Assembly (NCBI RefSeq): GCF_954871325.1
Contig: NC_088775.1
Span: 35,565,561 to 35,629,560 of the forward strand
Length of the DNA stretch: 64,000 bases
DNA from: Gordionus sp. m RMFG-2023
Lineage: Eukaryota; Nematomorpha; Gordioida; Chordodea; Parachordodidae
Direction: 5' to 3'
This document shows positions 1 through 10,718 of this stretch, one piece after another. The translations under genes were made by a program, and so were the position numbers. The notes below the pieces were generated by a model. That model ran no database searches. It saw only the letters and a program-made list of their open reading frames with translations, and was not told the DNA's origin. The first letter of the stretch is position 1; the number at the start of each line of letters is the position of its first letter.

Positions 1-1500
1 TTTTCCAGTAAAATAAGTAAAAATAGAATTATAAATTATTTGATATTTAATCTCAATTTTTTATTTAATAAAAATTTGATTTATGTTCATTAAAAAAAAT
101 GTTTCTGAAAATTAAAAAAATATTATACAAATTTTGATTGATTATGATTAATTGCTTTTTAGCAATGCAATATTTACTCATACCCAAAAAAAAGTTAATT
201 TTGAAATTAATCTAGAAAATTTTATAAGCCCTCCATAATTGCAAAGGTTAACGACCCCCCACAAACAATGAATAATATCTGAAGCGAATAATCCAAAACA
301 ATCATGATCATTTTTTTAAATGTGAGATTTTTATTTTTACCTTAACTTGTTTAAATAACAACCTGTTAATATTGATTTGCAAAAATAATAAAATTTTTAT
401 ATTATCATTTGTTGAATAGGGTACAAAAATATCTTCATGATATCCTAGTTCATCAGAATTTGATTGTAATCTTAAAATCAAATGTGTAAATGCAATGTTT
501 AAGTATTCAATATAATATATGAAAACAAAATTATATAGTATCTGAAAATGTTATTGAGAATTTATTATTTCGTGTATTATGAATGTTTTATTTGTGGGAA
601 AACAAATAATATTCACTGGAGATTATATTTGACTAAGAAAAACGAGAGCTGAATTTATCGTACATTCTTTTTGACATGATAAAATTCATGTATTCCTGAA
701 TAATTTAAAGAGATTTTCTATCAAATCTCAATCATAATTAAATTTTTTGAGCTTATATCTTTCCATTCCATTTACAGGCTAGCAATCGTTTGTTCCAAGA
801 ATTTTTTTAGTTATGTTGTCTTTTATCACTATTATATTGTCACCACAACTATCAGATTCAAATCGCTGATAAACAGGAATTTTTATTATTCAAGTCTAAG
901 ATATTTGTTTTTATTCTTTGTTGCAAAATTTTTTGAAATTCGTATAGGTATGCTTATAGTTTTGCAAAACCAGTTTTTAATAATTGATCTAAAGTTAAAA
1001 AATAACATAAAACACACAAACTATCCATACCAGCTTTTTCACATTGGCTATAACTAGAATATGCAAGCCATGTCCAAAACATAAGTAGTGTTCATATAAC
1101 CTGACACTTCATTATATCCTGCATCAGTGACCATTAAAATTTTTATTAGAATTTAAATTAATACATCTTCTATATCAATCTCAGAAAGTATGGTTCACTA
1201 TGTTTTTGGGTTAAATATTCTGTTAAAGGTATAAAATCCAAAATCAAACACTTTTTTTTATTAGTCCCAAAATAAAAATTTTTTGTCCGCCCGATAGAAA
1301 TTAATTATTTTTTTGTTTTTTTACTATTAGCTTTATGTTTATTTTTTATATATAACATTCTGTATTACAATATCTCAATAGAAAATTTATTTTGTATTTA
1401 ATTATTGATTTAAAATTGTACTATCAAAAATAAATATAAATCAAACAAATAATTTATAATATTAAATTACACAACTATAAATCACTTCATATTTATAATT
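1..1500. other. AT-rich stretch, no gene recognised
   Basis: Very AT-rich sequence with stops in all frames. I see no conserved coding motif, TIR or tandem array. It lies just downstream of the hAT C-terminal remnant that starts near 1500. Confidence 0.5.
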
Positions 1501-3060
1501 ATCATTTAAAAATTATAAAGCATCAACATTTTCTGGTTGCAATCTATTTCTTCTAATAGCCTTCCAGTCTTTGAAAAAGTTCGCTCTGATGTTGTGTTGC
1601 AAGAATTTCTAGAATCTTTCTAGCCAATTTGTCATCTTTGGTAATATAATTTCATTTTTACACCACCATTTTAATATATTTTTTTCCGGATCTATATTTT
1701 CTGTATTCTCTTTATATTCAAATTCATATAAATTTCTGTTTCCTTTTTATATTCCTTCTCTTTCCTCCCATCTTTCATATTCGTTATCTGATATATAAAA
1801 ATAAAATAGATAGAACAATTTATAAATTAATGTATATTATATTCTTGACTGAGTTCTCTACTTCTAATCTTTCCATGGGTGATACCATTCTTAATTTTCT
1901 ATATTTGGTGCATAAAATGTCGCTATTTTATACCGAGATTTTAAATATAGATAATAAAAAATAATTTTAATGGATATTTGTTTTGATAAAAAGTATCATT
2001 TAAATCCGTGAAGTATATTATTGAAGCATAGCAGTACTTTATATAAAGTAGGATTAATATCTCCTTCTAATTTTTTAGTAGCTTTATCAAAAAGGTGTAA
2101 AATATCAATCAAATTTTTTATAATAGTTTTCTCCAAGTTTTCCATTTTATTAATATCTCCCTTGGATGATAAAAAATTGACGATATCATCATATTGGTTA
2201 TAAATAATTTCTATATATATTTTGTATTCCATCTTGTTTCATTATTTTTCTGTAATGTTTGGTTTAAAAAATTGATTCATGCCTCTTTGCTTAAAATACA
2301 TGGATAATTTTTTAGCAGAAATAAGGGTTTGATATATATTAGGAGCGATAATTTTCATGGATTGTTCATTAAAGGTATTTCGAAGAACTGTATTTAACAG
2401 ATGTGCGCTGCAATTTAATCTGGTATATTTTTCTAGAGATTTAATTATATTAGCTCCTTGATCAGGTATAAGTATTTTTCACTTGATCGGGAATTATTCC
2501 AATTGCAGCAAAATTTTGTAGAATTTCCTTATGTATGTTCTCAGCGGTTTTTTTTCTTCTTTAAACTTACTGTAAATAAAACATGTTTATATAAAGTTTC
2601 ACTTTCGATATAATGAATAGAGACGGTTAAATAGGAAACCTTTTGAAGGAATATGTCCAATTATAAGTGGTAGCAGAGCAGTTTTTATCAAATAATTGAC
2701 CATTTATTTTATTCACTAAATTTATTCTAATTCGATCTTGCATTTGATAAAGTAGTTGGATGGGGAATAATCTCGCTACATCTATATTATATATATATAG
2801 CCAATTCGAATAAAATATTGAACCATTTTCATAAAGCCATCTCTGGTTATCGAGTCAAAAGCACGCATGTCCTTGGCGCAATAGTAGATCATAGTATCAC
2901 ATTTTTTTTTTAATAGTTAAGGAAGTTTTTATATCTATAGTTTTCTTTTGAATATACTGAGTTATTTTATTAGATGAATCGTCATTCTTAACGCACTTGT
3001 AACGACTTAAGTGAGAATTACCATAAATATTTTTATATTGTAATATACTTTTATATTTTT
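1500..3060 (-). pseudogene. hAT-family transposase remnant
   Basis: Read on the minus strand, broken frames spell the order of a hAT transposase. Around 2560-2900 there is a region ending in a segment like SYLTVSIHYIE. Around 2380-2470 comes DQGANIIKSLEKY followed by LNCSAHLLNTVLRNTF, the usual hAT 'D-x-GAN ... N-C-x-A-H-x-LN' block. The frame at 1996-2232 holds the middle segment (LFDKATKKLEGDINPTL). Around 1510-1690 the C-terminal dimerisation block appears as pieces (LKWWCKNEI, then an SER..F-K segment and NRLQPENVDAL). Several stops and frameshifts show it is dead. No TIR or target duplication was found. The hAT assignment is from motif memory and is strong because four separate blocks occur in the right order. 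Confidence 0.8.
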
Positions 3061-3156
3061 TACATTTAACATAGTCAAAATTTTATTTTATCATCAATAC
3101 CATCTTCAAAATTTTCCCACATTTTGCATCTACCTAAATGATGCATAAAATTATAT

Positions 3157-4230
3157 GTGGAGAATATAAAGAAAGTATTTGAAAGGATCATTAAATACGG
3201 ATTAACACCTAATTTTGACAAAAGTTTATTCTTGCAAAAGAAAATACTATTTTTGAGACACGACATAGACAAAGATGGTATACATCCTAATGATGACAAA
3301 ATCAAAGCAATCATAGATATGCTCGAACCAAAGAATTCAGAAGAATTTTACTCCTTTTTAGGTATGGTTAGCTACTACCGAAAATTTTAAAATAATTTTT
3401 AGGATCTAGTCTAGCAGATTCACTGGTTAAAGTATCATTAAAGATAAATGGACATGGGATACAGAATATCAAGAATGCTATAAAAAATTATAACTTTAAT
3501 CAGTCAGTTGAAATTTTTCAATCCAAACTTATCCATAGGTATAGCCGCTTATGCGTCTAAACGTAGCTTAGGAGCTAGTTTCATATTGAAGGGGACTGCA
3601 AAGAAAAGCCGATAGTTTTTGCCTCAAGATCCTTATTAAAATCTGAAAGAAACTAACCAACATCGAACGCGAGGCGTTAGCAATCATTTTTGCGGTGAAA
3701 AGATTCCAAGAATATCTAAACAGAACAAAATTTATAATTATTACTGATCATAGCTTTTGATCCACATTTTTCCCAAAGGTTTAAAAGAAAACTCATCTAT
3801 GTCGATGAGATTACAGAATTTGAACATTGCAATGGGAGCCTACGACTTCGAAATAAGACATAGAGCAGGTAAACACAACATGGTACCAGATTGTTTAGAT
3901 ATTAACACCTTCGGAAAAAAATACACATCATGAATGATATAAAAGAAAATAATGACTTATGGGACTACCAGTTAACTTCAAAATGATCGCAAAAAAAACT
4001 TCTAATGATAGAGAAATGATGGAAATAATAATCGATATTAGAAACGGTGATACGATAAAAAAATAAAATATATAATATGATGACGGAATTGTGTATTATG
4101 AGAAATTGTCTTTTTAAAGAAAGTAAAATCATCATACCGAAAGATTTAAAAAAGTCAATGCTACAACATTTGCAGGAAGGACATGTGTTGGCAAAACCAA
4201 ATAATTAACACACAGCATCCATGGATGATA
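3157..4230 (+). pseudogene. Ty3/Gypsy pol remnant (RT, RNase H, start of integrase)
   Basis: A 77-codon open piece at 3157-3390 carries the end of a Gypsy-type reverse transcriptase: an LFLRHDIDKDGI-type block, then FLGMVSYYRKF. After frameshifts the plus strand continues with an RNase H region (AAYASKRSLGAS near 3550, then ITDHS near 3745), a HRAGKHNMVPDCL-type block near 3860, and a decayed H2C2-like segment near 4080-4200. No LTR is attached, and the element 1 LTR begins 125 bases downstream. The sequence differs from elements 1 and 2, so this is an older, separate Gypsy family. Catalytic RT motifs upstream of 3157 are absent, so the copy is truncated at its 5' side. Confidence 0.8.
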
Positions 4231-4354
4231 ACTACGAAGCCATATTATAATCTAGAATAGTGTTAAATAAAATCGATTAGGTAATTATGAGGCAAATTTT
4301 GAGGAGTAAGATATGTTTATTTAATATATATTTTTAAAAAACTCCTAGAATTTA

Positions 4355-4756
4355 TGTTTCAAAGTTTCACTGCACAGAAACGTTTAACTTAGCAGTTCTT
4401 ATTATTTCAAAACGCAAAGTCTTTATTTTTTACCTTTTTTTTTATTAATTTCACAACAAGGATTAATATCTCGTCTTTATTTTTTTTTAAAGAAAAGAAG
4501 GATTTTTTAAAAAAAACAATATATAAAAAAAAATATAATTATAATAATAATCGATTTCCACTTTTTTTTAGTTTATATATGATTATTTTTTTATAAATAT
4601 TAAATTATTTTTTACATAATAAATATTAAAAATATTTATATAATAATGTTCATGATGACTGCGCGAAACTAAAAAAAAAAAAATATTAAAAATAAAATTC
4701 CAAGCAAAAAAAAATATTTCATGACTCATACAAAAAAAATAAAACTATTTATAACA
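4355..4756 (-). repeat. 3' LTR of element 1
   Basis: About 402 bp that matches 12083-12489 almost throughout. On the minus strand it starts TGTTATAAATAG and ends in TTTGAAACA, giving the usual TG..CA ends. It is extremely AT-rich with runs of A and T; differences from the 5' LTR are mostly run lengths (for example the T runs near 4430 and 4490). Confidence 0.92.
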
Positions 4757-4770
4757 CGCCCCCATTAAAT
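4757..4770 (-). promoter_or_regulatory. Polypurine tract of element 1
   Basis: On the minus strand TTTAATGGGGGCG lies directly against the 3' LTR. A G-rich run touching the 3' LTR is the expected plus-strand priming site. It is the only G run near this edge. Confidence 0.7.
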
Positions 4771-5030
4771 GAAAACCCTTGAACATACAAAAAAAAATTA
4801 AAATTGTTGTTTAACAAAGACAAACAGGGGGGTTTTGTACATAAAATCAAAATGTAATTATTTATTATTCTCTACATATGTTAACATAAATAAAAAAAAA
4901 CTATATGATGTAAAATATTTTAAAAGTTTTACTACATATATTAATATCGTATTTTAATTATTCCCGAAAATCTATTAAGGAAAATGATATTTAAAAAAAA
5001 ATTGTTTTTTTATTACAAAATTTGTTAAAT

Positions 5031-5641
5031 TTATTCTGGTCCCATTACATCCTCCAACAATTCCTGAATCTCAGAGGCCGACAAATCAACCATCGGCCAC
5101 TCTTCAGCGTAATAGGCCCTGAGACTCGCCTCTGCCGTTTCTTCTCGAAACGGCTCAATAATCACCACCGGTCGCCCCATCGCAGTTATGGATTGATATT
5201 GTTGCGGCATTGCCCCTATCGTCAAAGGCGGCAAAATGGTTCTAACTGGGCGTGCGTCGCTCCTTCCCGGGCTTCGGCTTCTGTGGCTCGTCGTTTCCCT
5301 ATAATCATTTAAGTCTTGCCTACGATTTGGCCCACGGGGGCACACATTCGCAAATGACTAGGCGAACCACACAAGTAACAAGAACGTCTCCTCCTCGAGC
5401 GCATGCTGAGGTGCCGGGGCTCCGGTAATTCGGAGTGATCTAAATTATTCGTTATTATTCCGGACACTCCCCTTTGGACCGGGGGCGATCTACTGCTCCG
5501 GCGTATTGGAGGCGAATGGTCTATTATGTTTCGGTAAATCGAAGGCGAGATTGGTCGCCCATCCTCATTAACATATCCTCGGTAAATACTTATTCTAATG
5601 GTTAAATTCTCCCAATATATACACCGATGCCTCCCCGACAT
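5031..5641 (-). pseudogene. Element 1 ORF3: downstream zinc-knuckle protein, frameshifted
   Basis: Two overlapping frames (5641-5309 and 5345-5031) make one ORF of about 200 codons broken by a single-base shift near 5330-5345, inside or just after the zinc knuckle. The N-terminal half is rich in Arg and Ser. It is followed by one CCHC knuckle (CYLCGSPSHLRMC) and an acidic C-terminus ending near LSASEIQELLEDV. It sits about 1 kb 3' of integrase, just upstream of the PPT. A diverged counterpart occupies the same place in element 2 (52805-53223) and a third copy lies at 51720-51986, so it is a kept part of the family and not a chance ORF. A nucleic-acid-binding accessory or Gag-like role is my inference. 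It has no envelope features. Confidence 0.75.
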
Positions 5642-6174
5642 TCTTTTTTAAGAAAAAGGTATAATATAAAAAAAATTAATAACAGTTTTCACTCACTTTT
5701 CTTTTGGGTCAAAATGAATAAATACAGGAAAATTTTCTTTAACAAAATTAACAATTATACAAAAAAAAAATATAATTTTGCATTTATAAAATTCCCCTTT
5801 TAAAGCCCAATTATTGGAACCTTTCTTGTTTTGTGTCTCGCTTCCAACTGTCATTGCCGAAATCTTTTCCGTGTTTCAGTCCAACTTGGAACCATTTTTT
5901 ATTTGTTTCCTAGTCCAATTGTCACTCCTTTTTATTCTATTCTCCAACTATATACAAGTTCTATTTCCAACTTTTGATTTACGATCCCGACATCTTTCAA
6001 AATTATCCCTTACTTTAATTTATTACTTTGGTTAACATACCCAACATTTTTAACCTTTTGTGTTATTGGCACTCTAACTAAGTTCCCCCTTTTTTTTAAA
6101 AAAAAATACTCGCTTTATTCCCCGAATCACGAAATCATTGACTAACTGATATCATTGATATTTATTTTATTTTT

Positions 6175-6700
6175 TATTAAATATGATGTAATCCCGTAAT
6201 TGCGGAGGTATTAATATCTTGGGTTAATTATCATTATCGATTTTTTTTTTAAATTAAATTTGATTTAATCTCGGAACTGCGGAGGTATTACCATCTTGGG
6301 TTAATTATCATTATTAGTATTATTATTTTCTATGTGCTTTAACTCGAGAATTACGAAAGTTTTTTTTTATATATATATATAGCCCCTTAACCTCCAACAT
6401 TATTAGCACCGGTTACCATTATTATTATTGATCCCCCTTTTTTTTTATTAAATGTGATTTAATCCCGTAATTGCGGAGGTATTACTATCTCGGGTTAATT
6501 AATATTTATTTTGTTTTTTTATTAATGTGATGTAATTCCGGAATTGCGGAGGTATTACTAACTTGGGTTAATTATCATTATCGATTTTTTTTTTTAAATT
6601 AATTTAATCTCGGAACTGCGGAGGTATTACCATCTTGGGTTAATTATCATTATTAGTATTATTATTTTCTATGTGCTTTAACTCGAGAATTGCTAAGATA
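6175..6700. repeat. Duplicated repeat block in the element 1 3' spacer
   Basis: Short units built around 'aattgcggaggtatta' and 'cttgggttaattatcatta' recur near 6190, 6260, 6465, 6540 and 6610. At larger scale 6180-6355 is copied at about 6525-6695, an offset of about 345 bp, including the shared 'tattttctatgtgctttaac' stretch. The block lies between the integrase stop and ORF3 and has no coding signal. Confidence 0.8.
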
Positions 6701-6701
6701 T

Positions 6702-7984
6702 CTATCCCTCTCTCCTCGCCGCATCATGGCTGGATCTCAATCTTTCAGACTCTACTCTCTTCCGTATCTGTTCTACGTGTCTAACTCCTTCCTTTCCGTC
6801 AACGAATTTTACTCTCACCATTTTATGCCCCATGTTCTGTATAATTATTCCTGACTCCCATTTTCGGGTACCTCCAAATATTCTCGCCCATATGGTCTGA
6901 CCATTCACAAATTCACACTGATTATCCATTGAATTTTCCTCCTGCGCCGGTTTGAGTCTTAAGAAATCCAACTGAATACGAGTTCTACGGCTAAAAAACT
7001 TTTCTGCTGGGGACAATTCCTTTCCCTTTCGACTATTGTTATAATATGCAATCGCTATCCAAATCTCTCCACCCCCAGATTTCGACTTCCTCAACCAACT
7101 TTTCACCACCGCCACCATCCTTTCCGCCTGCCCATTTGAGCTTGGGTGGTAAGGAGGCGCCAAAATGTGTCTCGCCCCAGTTTCAGTACAAAACACTTTA
7201 AATTGTTTACTTATGAAAGCGGGTCCTCCATCCGACACGACTATTTCCGCTACCCCAAATTTTGCCCAAAGATCTTTTAACGTCTTAATTATTACTTTCG
7301 TTGTTAACCCCTTTACTTCTTGATACTCTACCCATTTTAAGTAAGCGTCCACCACGAGGAGATATATTTTATTTTCGAAGTCGAAAAAGTCTAAGTGCAC
7401 TCTTTCCCATGGTTGAGTAGCCCTAGGCCAAATACTTTTCTTGTCCTTTCGAGGCATACTTGCCCATGAATTACACATTTCACAACTTCTCACCATATTC
7501 TCGATTTCTTTATTCATGCCAGGCCACCATACGTATTCCCGACCCCATTGTTTCATTCGTTCCATACCCTGATGTCCAGCATGGATCATTGCCTTTACTG
7601 CCTCCCTTAATCTGGACGGTACCACTCCCCGACTTCCTCGTACCACACACTCGTCCACTATCGTTAGCTCTTTCTCCACTTGCTTGAACTTTTTGTCCCC
7701 ATCTCGCCATTGCTTCCGACCCAATATGCACGCTTTGATTCTCGTCAACTCGCGATCTTTTAAAGTAGCATTTTTGAGTTGTTCCCATGCAACTGGTCCT
7801 CCTTTAGATATTCCGACTATCGCTTTAATCAACCCGTGCTCATCCTCTTCATCCATATCTTTCGACCTACTCGTTTCGCAATCCTCTCCCGCTCCACATC
7901 TAGAAAGAATATCCGGTAAGTAATTTTCTCTTCCTCGTCGGTATTTCACTTGCACGTCGAAACTGCCTACCAGCAATAGCCATG
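6702..7984 (-). pseudogene. Element 1 pol: RNase H tail and integrase
   Basis: The open frame at 7976-6702 (424 codons) carries, in order: the end of the RNase H/linker (KYRRGRENYLPDILSR), an integrase H2C2 zinc site (HAGHQG with CEMC), and the DDE core with its three acidic sites in HLDFFDF, VSDGGPAF and SSNGQAERM. It ends with a C-terminal segment of the VWAR..G..RKWESG.....RHV-Q type seen in metazoan Gypsy integrases. The key residues look intact. It is split from the RT frame by a one-base deletion near 7983-7985, so this part could only be made by frameshifting or is dead. The C-terminus is rich in Arg and Lys. Confidence 0.9.
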
Positions 7985-9136
7985 CTGCAACCTAGGCGAC
8001 AACATGAGCTCCTTGTTGTCCTTCCTGAAAAGATGAACCAAGGGCTTGTGATCCGTATATATGACAAATCGACGTCCGATCAAGTATTCCCGACATTTAG
8101 TCAATCCAAATATAACCGCTAGTGCTTCTTGCTCGATCACTGAATATCTTGTCTCGGCCTCTCTAAAGATTCTTGAGAAAAATAAAATAGGTCTCTCCAA
8201 TTCGTCTATACAATGTAATAGCGCTCCACCCACACCCCTATTCGAAGCGTCAAAGGCCAATATCACTGGCACATCGTTATCAAAACACACTAGTACTGGT
8301 TCCCTTCCAATCCTCAATTTCAACTCCTCAAAAGCCTCCTCCTGTTCAATCTTCCATTCAAATCTTTCTCCTTTCTTTAACAATTTATACAACGGCGCCG
8401 CTATCTGCGCGAAGCCTTCCACAAAACGGTGATAATAATTCACCATTCCCAAGAAAGCTTGTACTTCCACTTTATTATTAGGCTTCAACATGCTTGTTAT
8501 ATTTGCCATATTTTTGTCTAAAGGTCTGACCTCTTTCCCATTGATTTTATGCCCCAAATATACGATTTTTGAAACTCCCAGCACACTTTTTTCAACGCTT
8601 GCCCGCAATCCTTTATCTTTGATCCTTATGAAAACCTCCTCCAATCTTCGTTCGTGTTGCTCGGGAGTCTTTCCCATCACTAATACGTCATCCATGTAGT
8701 AAAATACTCCCTCTAGTCCTTGAAAAACTGCCGCCATCGTTCGTTGAAAAATTGGAGCCGACACGCTAAGTCCAAACGGCAATCTACAGAAGGCATACAA
8801 TCCCTTCGGAGTCGTGATCGATAATAGCTTTTGTACCTCGGGTTTCACCTTCAATTGTAAGTAAGCGTTCGAAAAGTCCACCTTTGAAAAATATATGCTA
8901 CCCTTCAAATTAGCTAATATTTCTTCAATCCGAGGTAACGGATATTTTATCTCCACAACCCACGGGTTTAGCGTGACCCGAAAATCAGCGTATAAATGAA
9001 ACTTTCCATTGGCATTCTTCACGGGTACTAACGGTGTTGCCCATTCGCTATATTCCACTGGACAAACAATGTCCTTCTGCACCAACTGCTCCAATTCCTT
9101 GTCTACTTCATTTAGCCATTCGAACGGTATCCGACG
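7967..9136 (-). pseudogene. Element 1 pol: reverse transcriptase and RNase H
   Basis: The open frame starting at 9094 carries the full RT palm: TPLVPVKN, the FRV block, KVDFSNAYLQL, LPFGLSVSAPIFQ and the catalytic FYYMDDVLV box. The fingers/thumb/connection segment FLGMVNYYHRF follows. RNase H has its acidic sites in LAFDASN and EQEALAVI and the YTDHKPL motif. YMDD rather than the commoner Y(L/V)DD is also used by element 2. An in-frame TAA at 9137-9139 separates this from the upstream linker, and a one-base deletion near 7984 ends the frame early. Apart from these two lesions the domain is complete. Confidence 0.92.
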
Positions 9137-10218
9137 TTATGCACAAAACTTGGGCACATATCCCTCCTTTAATTTGATATCCACTTCATAATCTCGGAGA
9201 CAACCCAACTTCTCATCAAAAATCTCCTTGTAATTTTTCATCAAGTTTCTCACTCCCTCTTGTACTTTGATCATACCAAATTCTATCTCTCTATCCCGCA
9301 ATTCCCTCTCTTCCCGTCGTCTCGTTTCCTTTCCATCCATTTCCATTTGTTGGCTATGTGTTCCCTTATTCCTTGTTCCAAATCATCATCTTCTCTAGTT
9401 TCTTCTTCTGGCAACATTATTTTCCCATCTGCCAATTCCTCCAGCTCCGCTTCAAACTTTCCTTGATCATGAATTTCTTTCTGTTCTTCGGTATCATTTC
9501 TTTCTTCCTTTCTCCCAAAGTCGCGACAACTCCTAAAATTCCCCCCGATACCTCCCCTATAATTCCCCCCGATACCTCTCCTATAATTCCCCCCGATACC
9601 TCCCCTATAATTCTCCCCAATACCTCCCCTAAAATTCCCCCCGATACCTCCCCTATAATTCCCCCCGATACCTCCCCTAAAATTCCCCCCGATACCTCCC
9701 CTATAATTCCCCCCGATACCTCCCCTATAATTCTCCCCAATACCTCCCCTAAAATTCCCCCCGATACCTCCCCTATAATTCTCCCCAATACCTCCCCTAA
9801 AATTCCCCCCGATATCTCCCCTATAATTCCCCCCGATACCTCCCCTATAATTCTCCCCAATACCTCCCCTAAAATTCCCCCCGATACCTCCCCTATAATT
9901 CCCCCCGATACCTCCCCTATAATTCTCCCCAATACCTCCCCTAAAATTCCCCCCGATATCTCCCCTATAGTTCCCCCCAAAACCTCCCCTAAAATTCCCC
10001 CCGATATCTCCCCTATAGTCCCCCCCAAAACCTCCCCTAAAATTCCCCCCGATATCTCCCCTATAGTTCCCCTTCAAAACCTCCCCTATAATTCCCCTCG
10101 ATACCTCCCCTATAGTTCCCCCCAAAACCTCCCCTAAAGTCTCTAACAACCCTATTATCCTCTCCTCTTCCAAAAAGGTTTCAATTCCTGGCAATCTTTC
10201 TCCATACCACAAATTCAT
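9137..10218 (-). pseudogene. Element 1 pol linker between protease and RT, expanded by a minisatellite
   Basis: The long frame at 10218-9283 encodes about 200 residues of Gly-rich octapeptides (GGNYRGGI, GENFRGGI types), then an acidic/basic region. The frame at 9346-9137 carries the conserved run-up to RT (NYKEIFDEKLGCLRDYEV). Element 2 has the same flanking blocks (EYKEIFNEELGCLRDYEV) but an acidic, non-repetitive linker, so the repeat is an insertion specific to this copy or family. The frame shifts near 9340 and ends at the stop at 9137-9139. Confidence 0.75.
9534..10135. repeat. 24-bp minisatellite in pol, about 25 copies
   Basis: Plus-strand unit AATTCCCCCCGATACCTCCCCTA(T/A), with variants ATTCTCCCCAATACC and AGTTCCCCCCAAAACC, arranged in a loose higher-order pattern. 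Because 24 is a multiple of 3 and no unit contains a stop, several frames on both strands stay open across it. The coding (minus) strand has G4 and G6 runs separated by 7-nt spacers, which fits a G-quadruplex pattern. Confidence 0.95.
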
Positions 10219-10664
10219 ATCTCTATTTTCTTCACATCTTGCAACAGGTAAAAATACACCACACCATGCGAATACCCCCCAAAAACCACAATCTGGACCA
10301 ATTCGGGTGAATCAATCCCATCCCACTACTGACTCTACTTTTCGATCTACTATCCATAAGTCCAAAATCTCCACTCGATTCTCTAATACCACCTTTAACT
10401 CCACCCTTCCCATCACTGCGACTTCTGATCCATCCAACTGACGGATCTTATGTCCTCCCGTTTAATTATCCCTTCCGACCAAATACTCTGATATTTCTCA
10501 TATCCCATCACGGATATGGCTGCCCCGGTATCAAATAACATGGATACCATATTTCCATTCAAATTTATCCAAACTCTAGGGCAAGGATCATGTATCTTTT
10601 CCTCTTGTATCATATTTATGCCCTTTGATACCCTATCTTTCTCACTATAATCTAATCTTTCCAT
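10219..10664 (-). pseudogene. Element 1 aspartic protease
   Basis: The minus frame at 10664-10413 holds a retropepsin active site, MLFDTGAAISVMGYEKY, preceded by an INLNGN-type strand. After a one-base shift near 10443 the next frame continues with an RQLDGS segment and then LDLWIVDRKVESVVGWDWI, which matches the same part of element 2. The D-T-G triad is intact here, while element 2 has D-T-A. The protease follows the last gag zinc knuckle by about 55 bases in a different frame, consistent with a separate or frameshifted pol start. Confidence 0.85.
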
Positions 10665-10718
10665 TTCTTTCGCCCAAAGCCCCCCGACCTTTGCGGCATG
10701 CTCTTTGCCATCATATAG

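Noticed and set aside
5031-5641. Envelope gene of element 1
   Set aside because: No signal peptide, membrane span or Cys pattern of an envelope; it has a zinc knuckle and a charged tail.
5814-6035. Plus-strand hydrophobic ORF in the element 1 spacer
   Set aside because: Pyrimidine-rich strand gives Phe/Leu/Ser-rich translation; no start context or homolog recognised.
9534-10135. CRISPR-like repeat array
   Set aside because: Units are directly adjacent with no unique spacers, and the context is a eukaryotic retrotransposon.
9358-10137. Long plus-strand Pro-rich ORF across the minisatellite
   Set aside because: The 24-bp unit keeps several frames open on both strands. The minus strand fits between protease and RT of the element, so the plus-strand ORF is a by-product.
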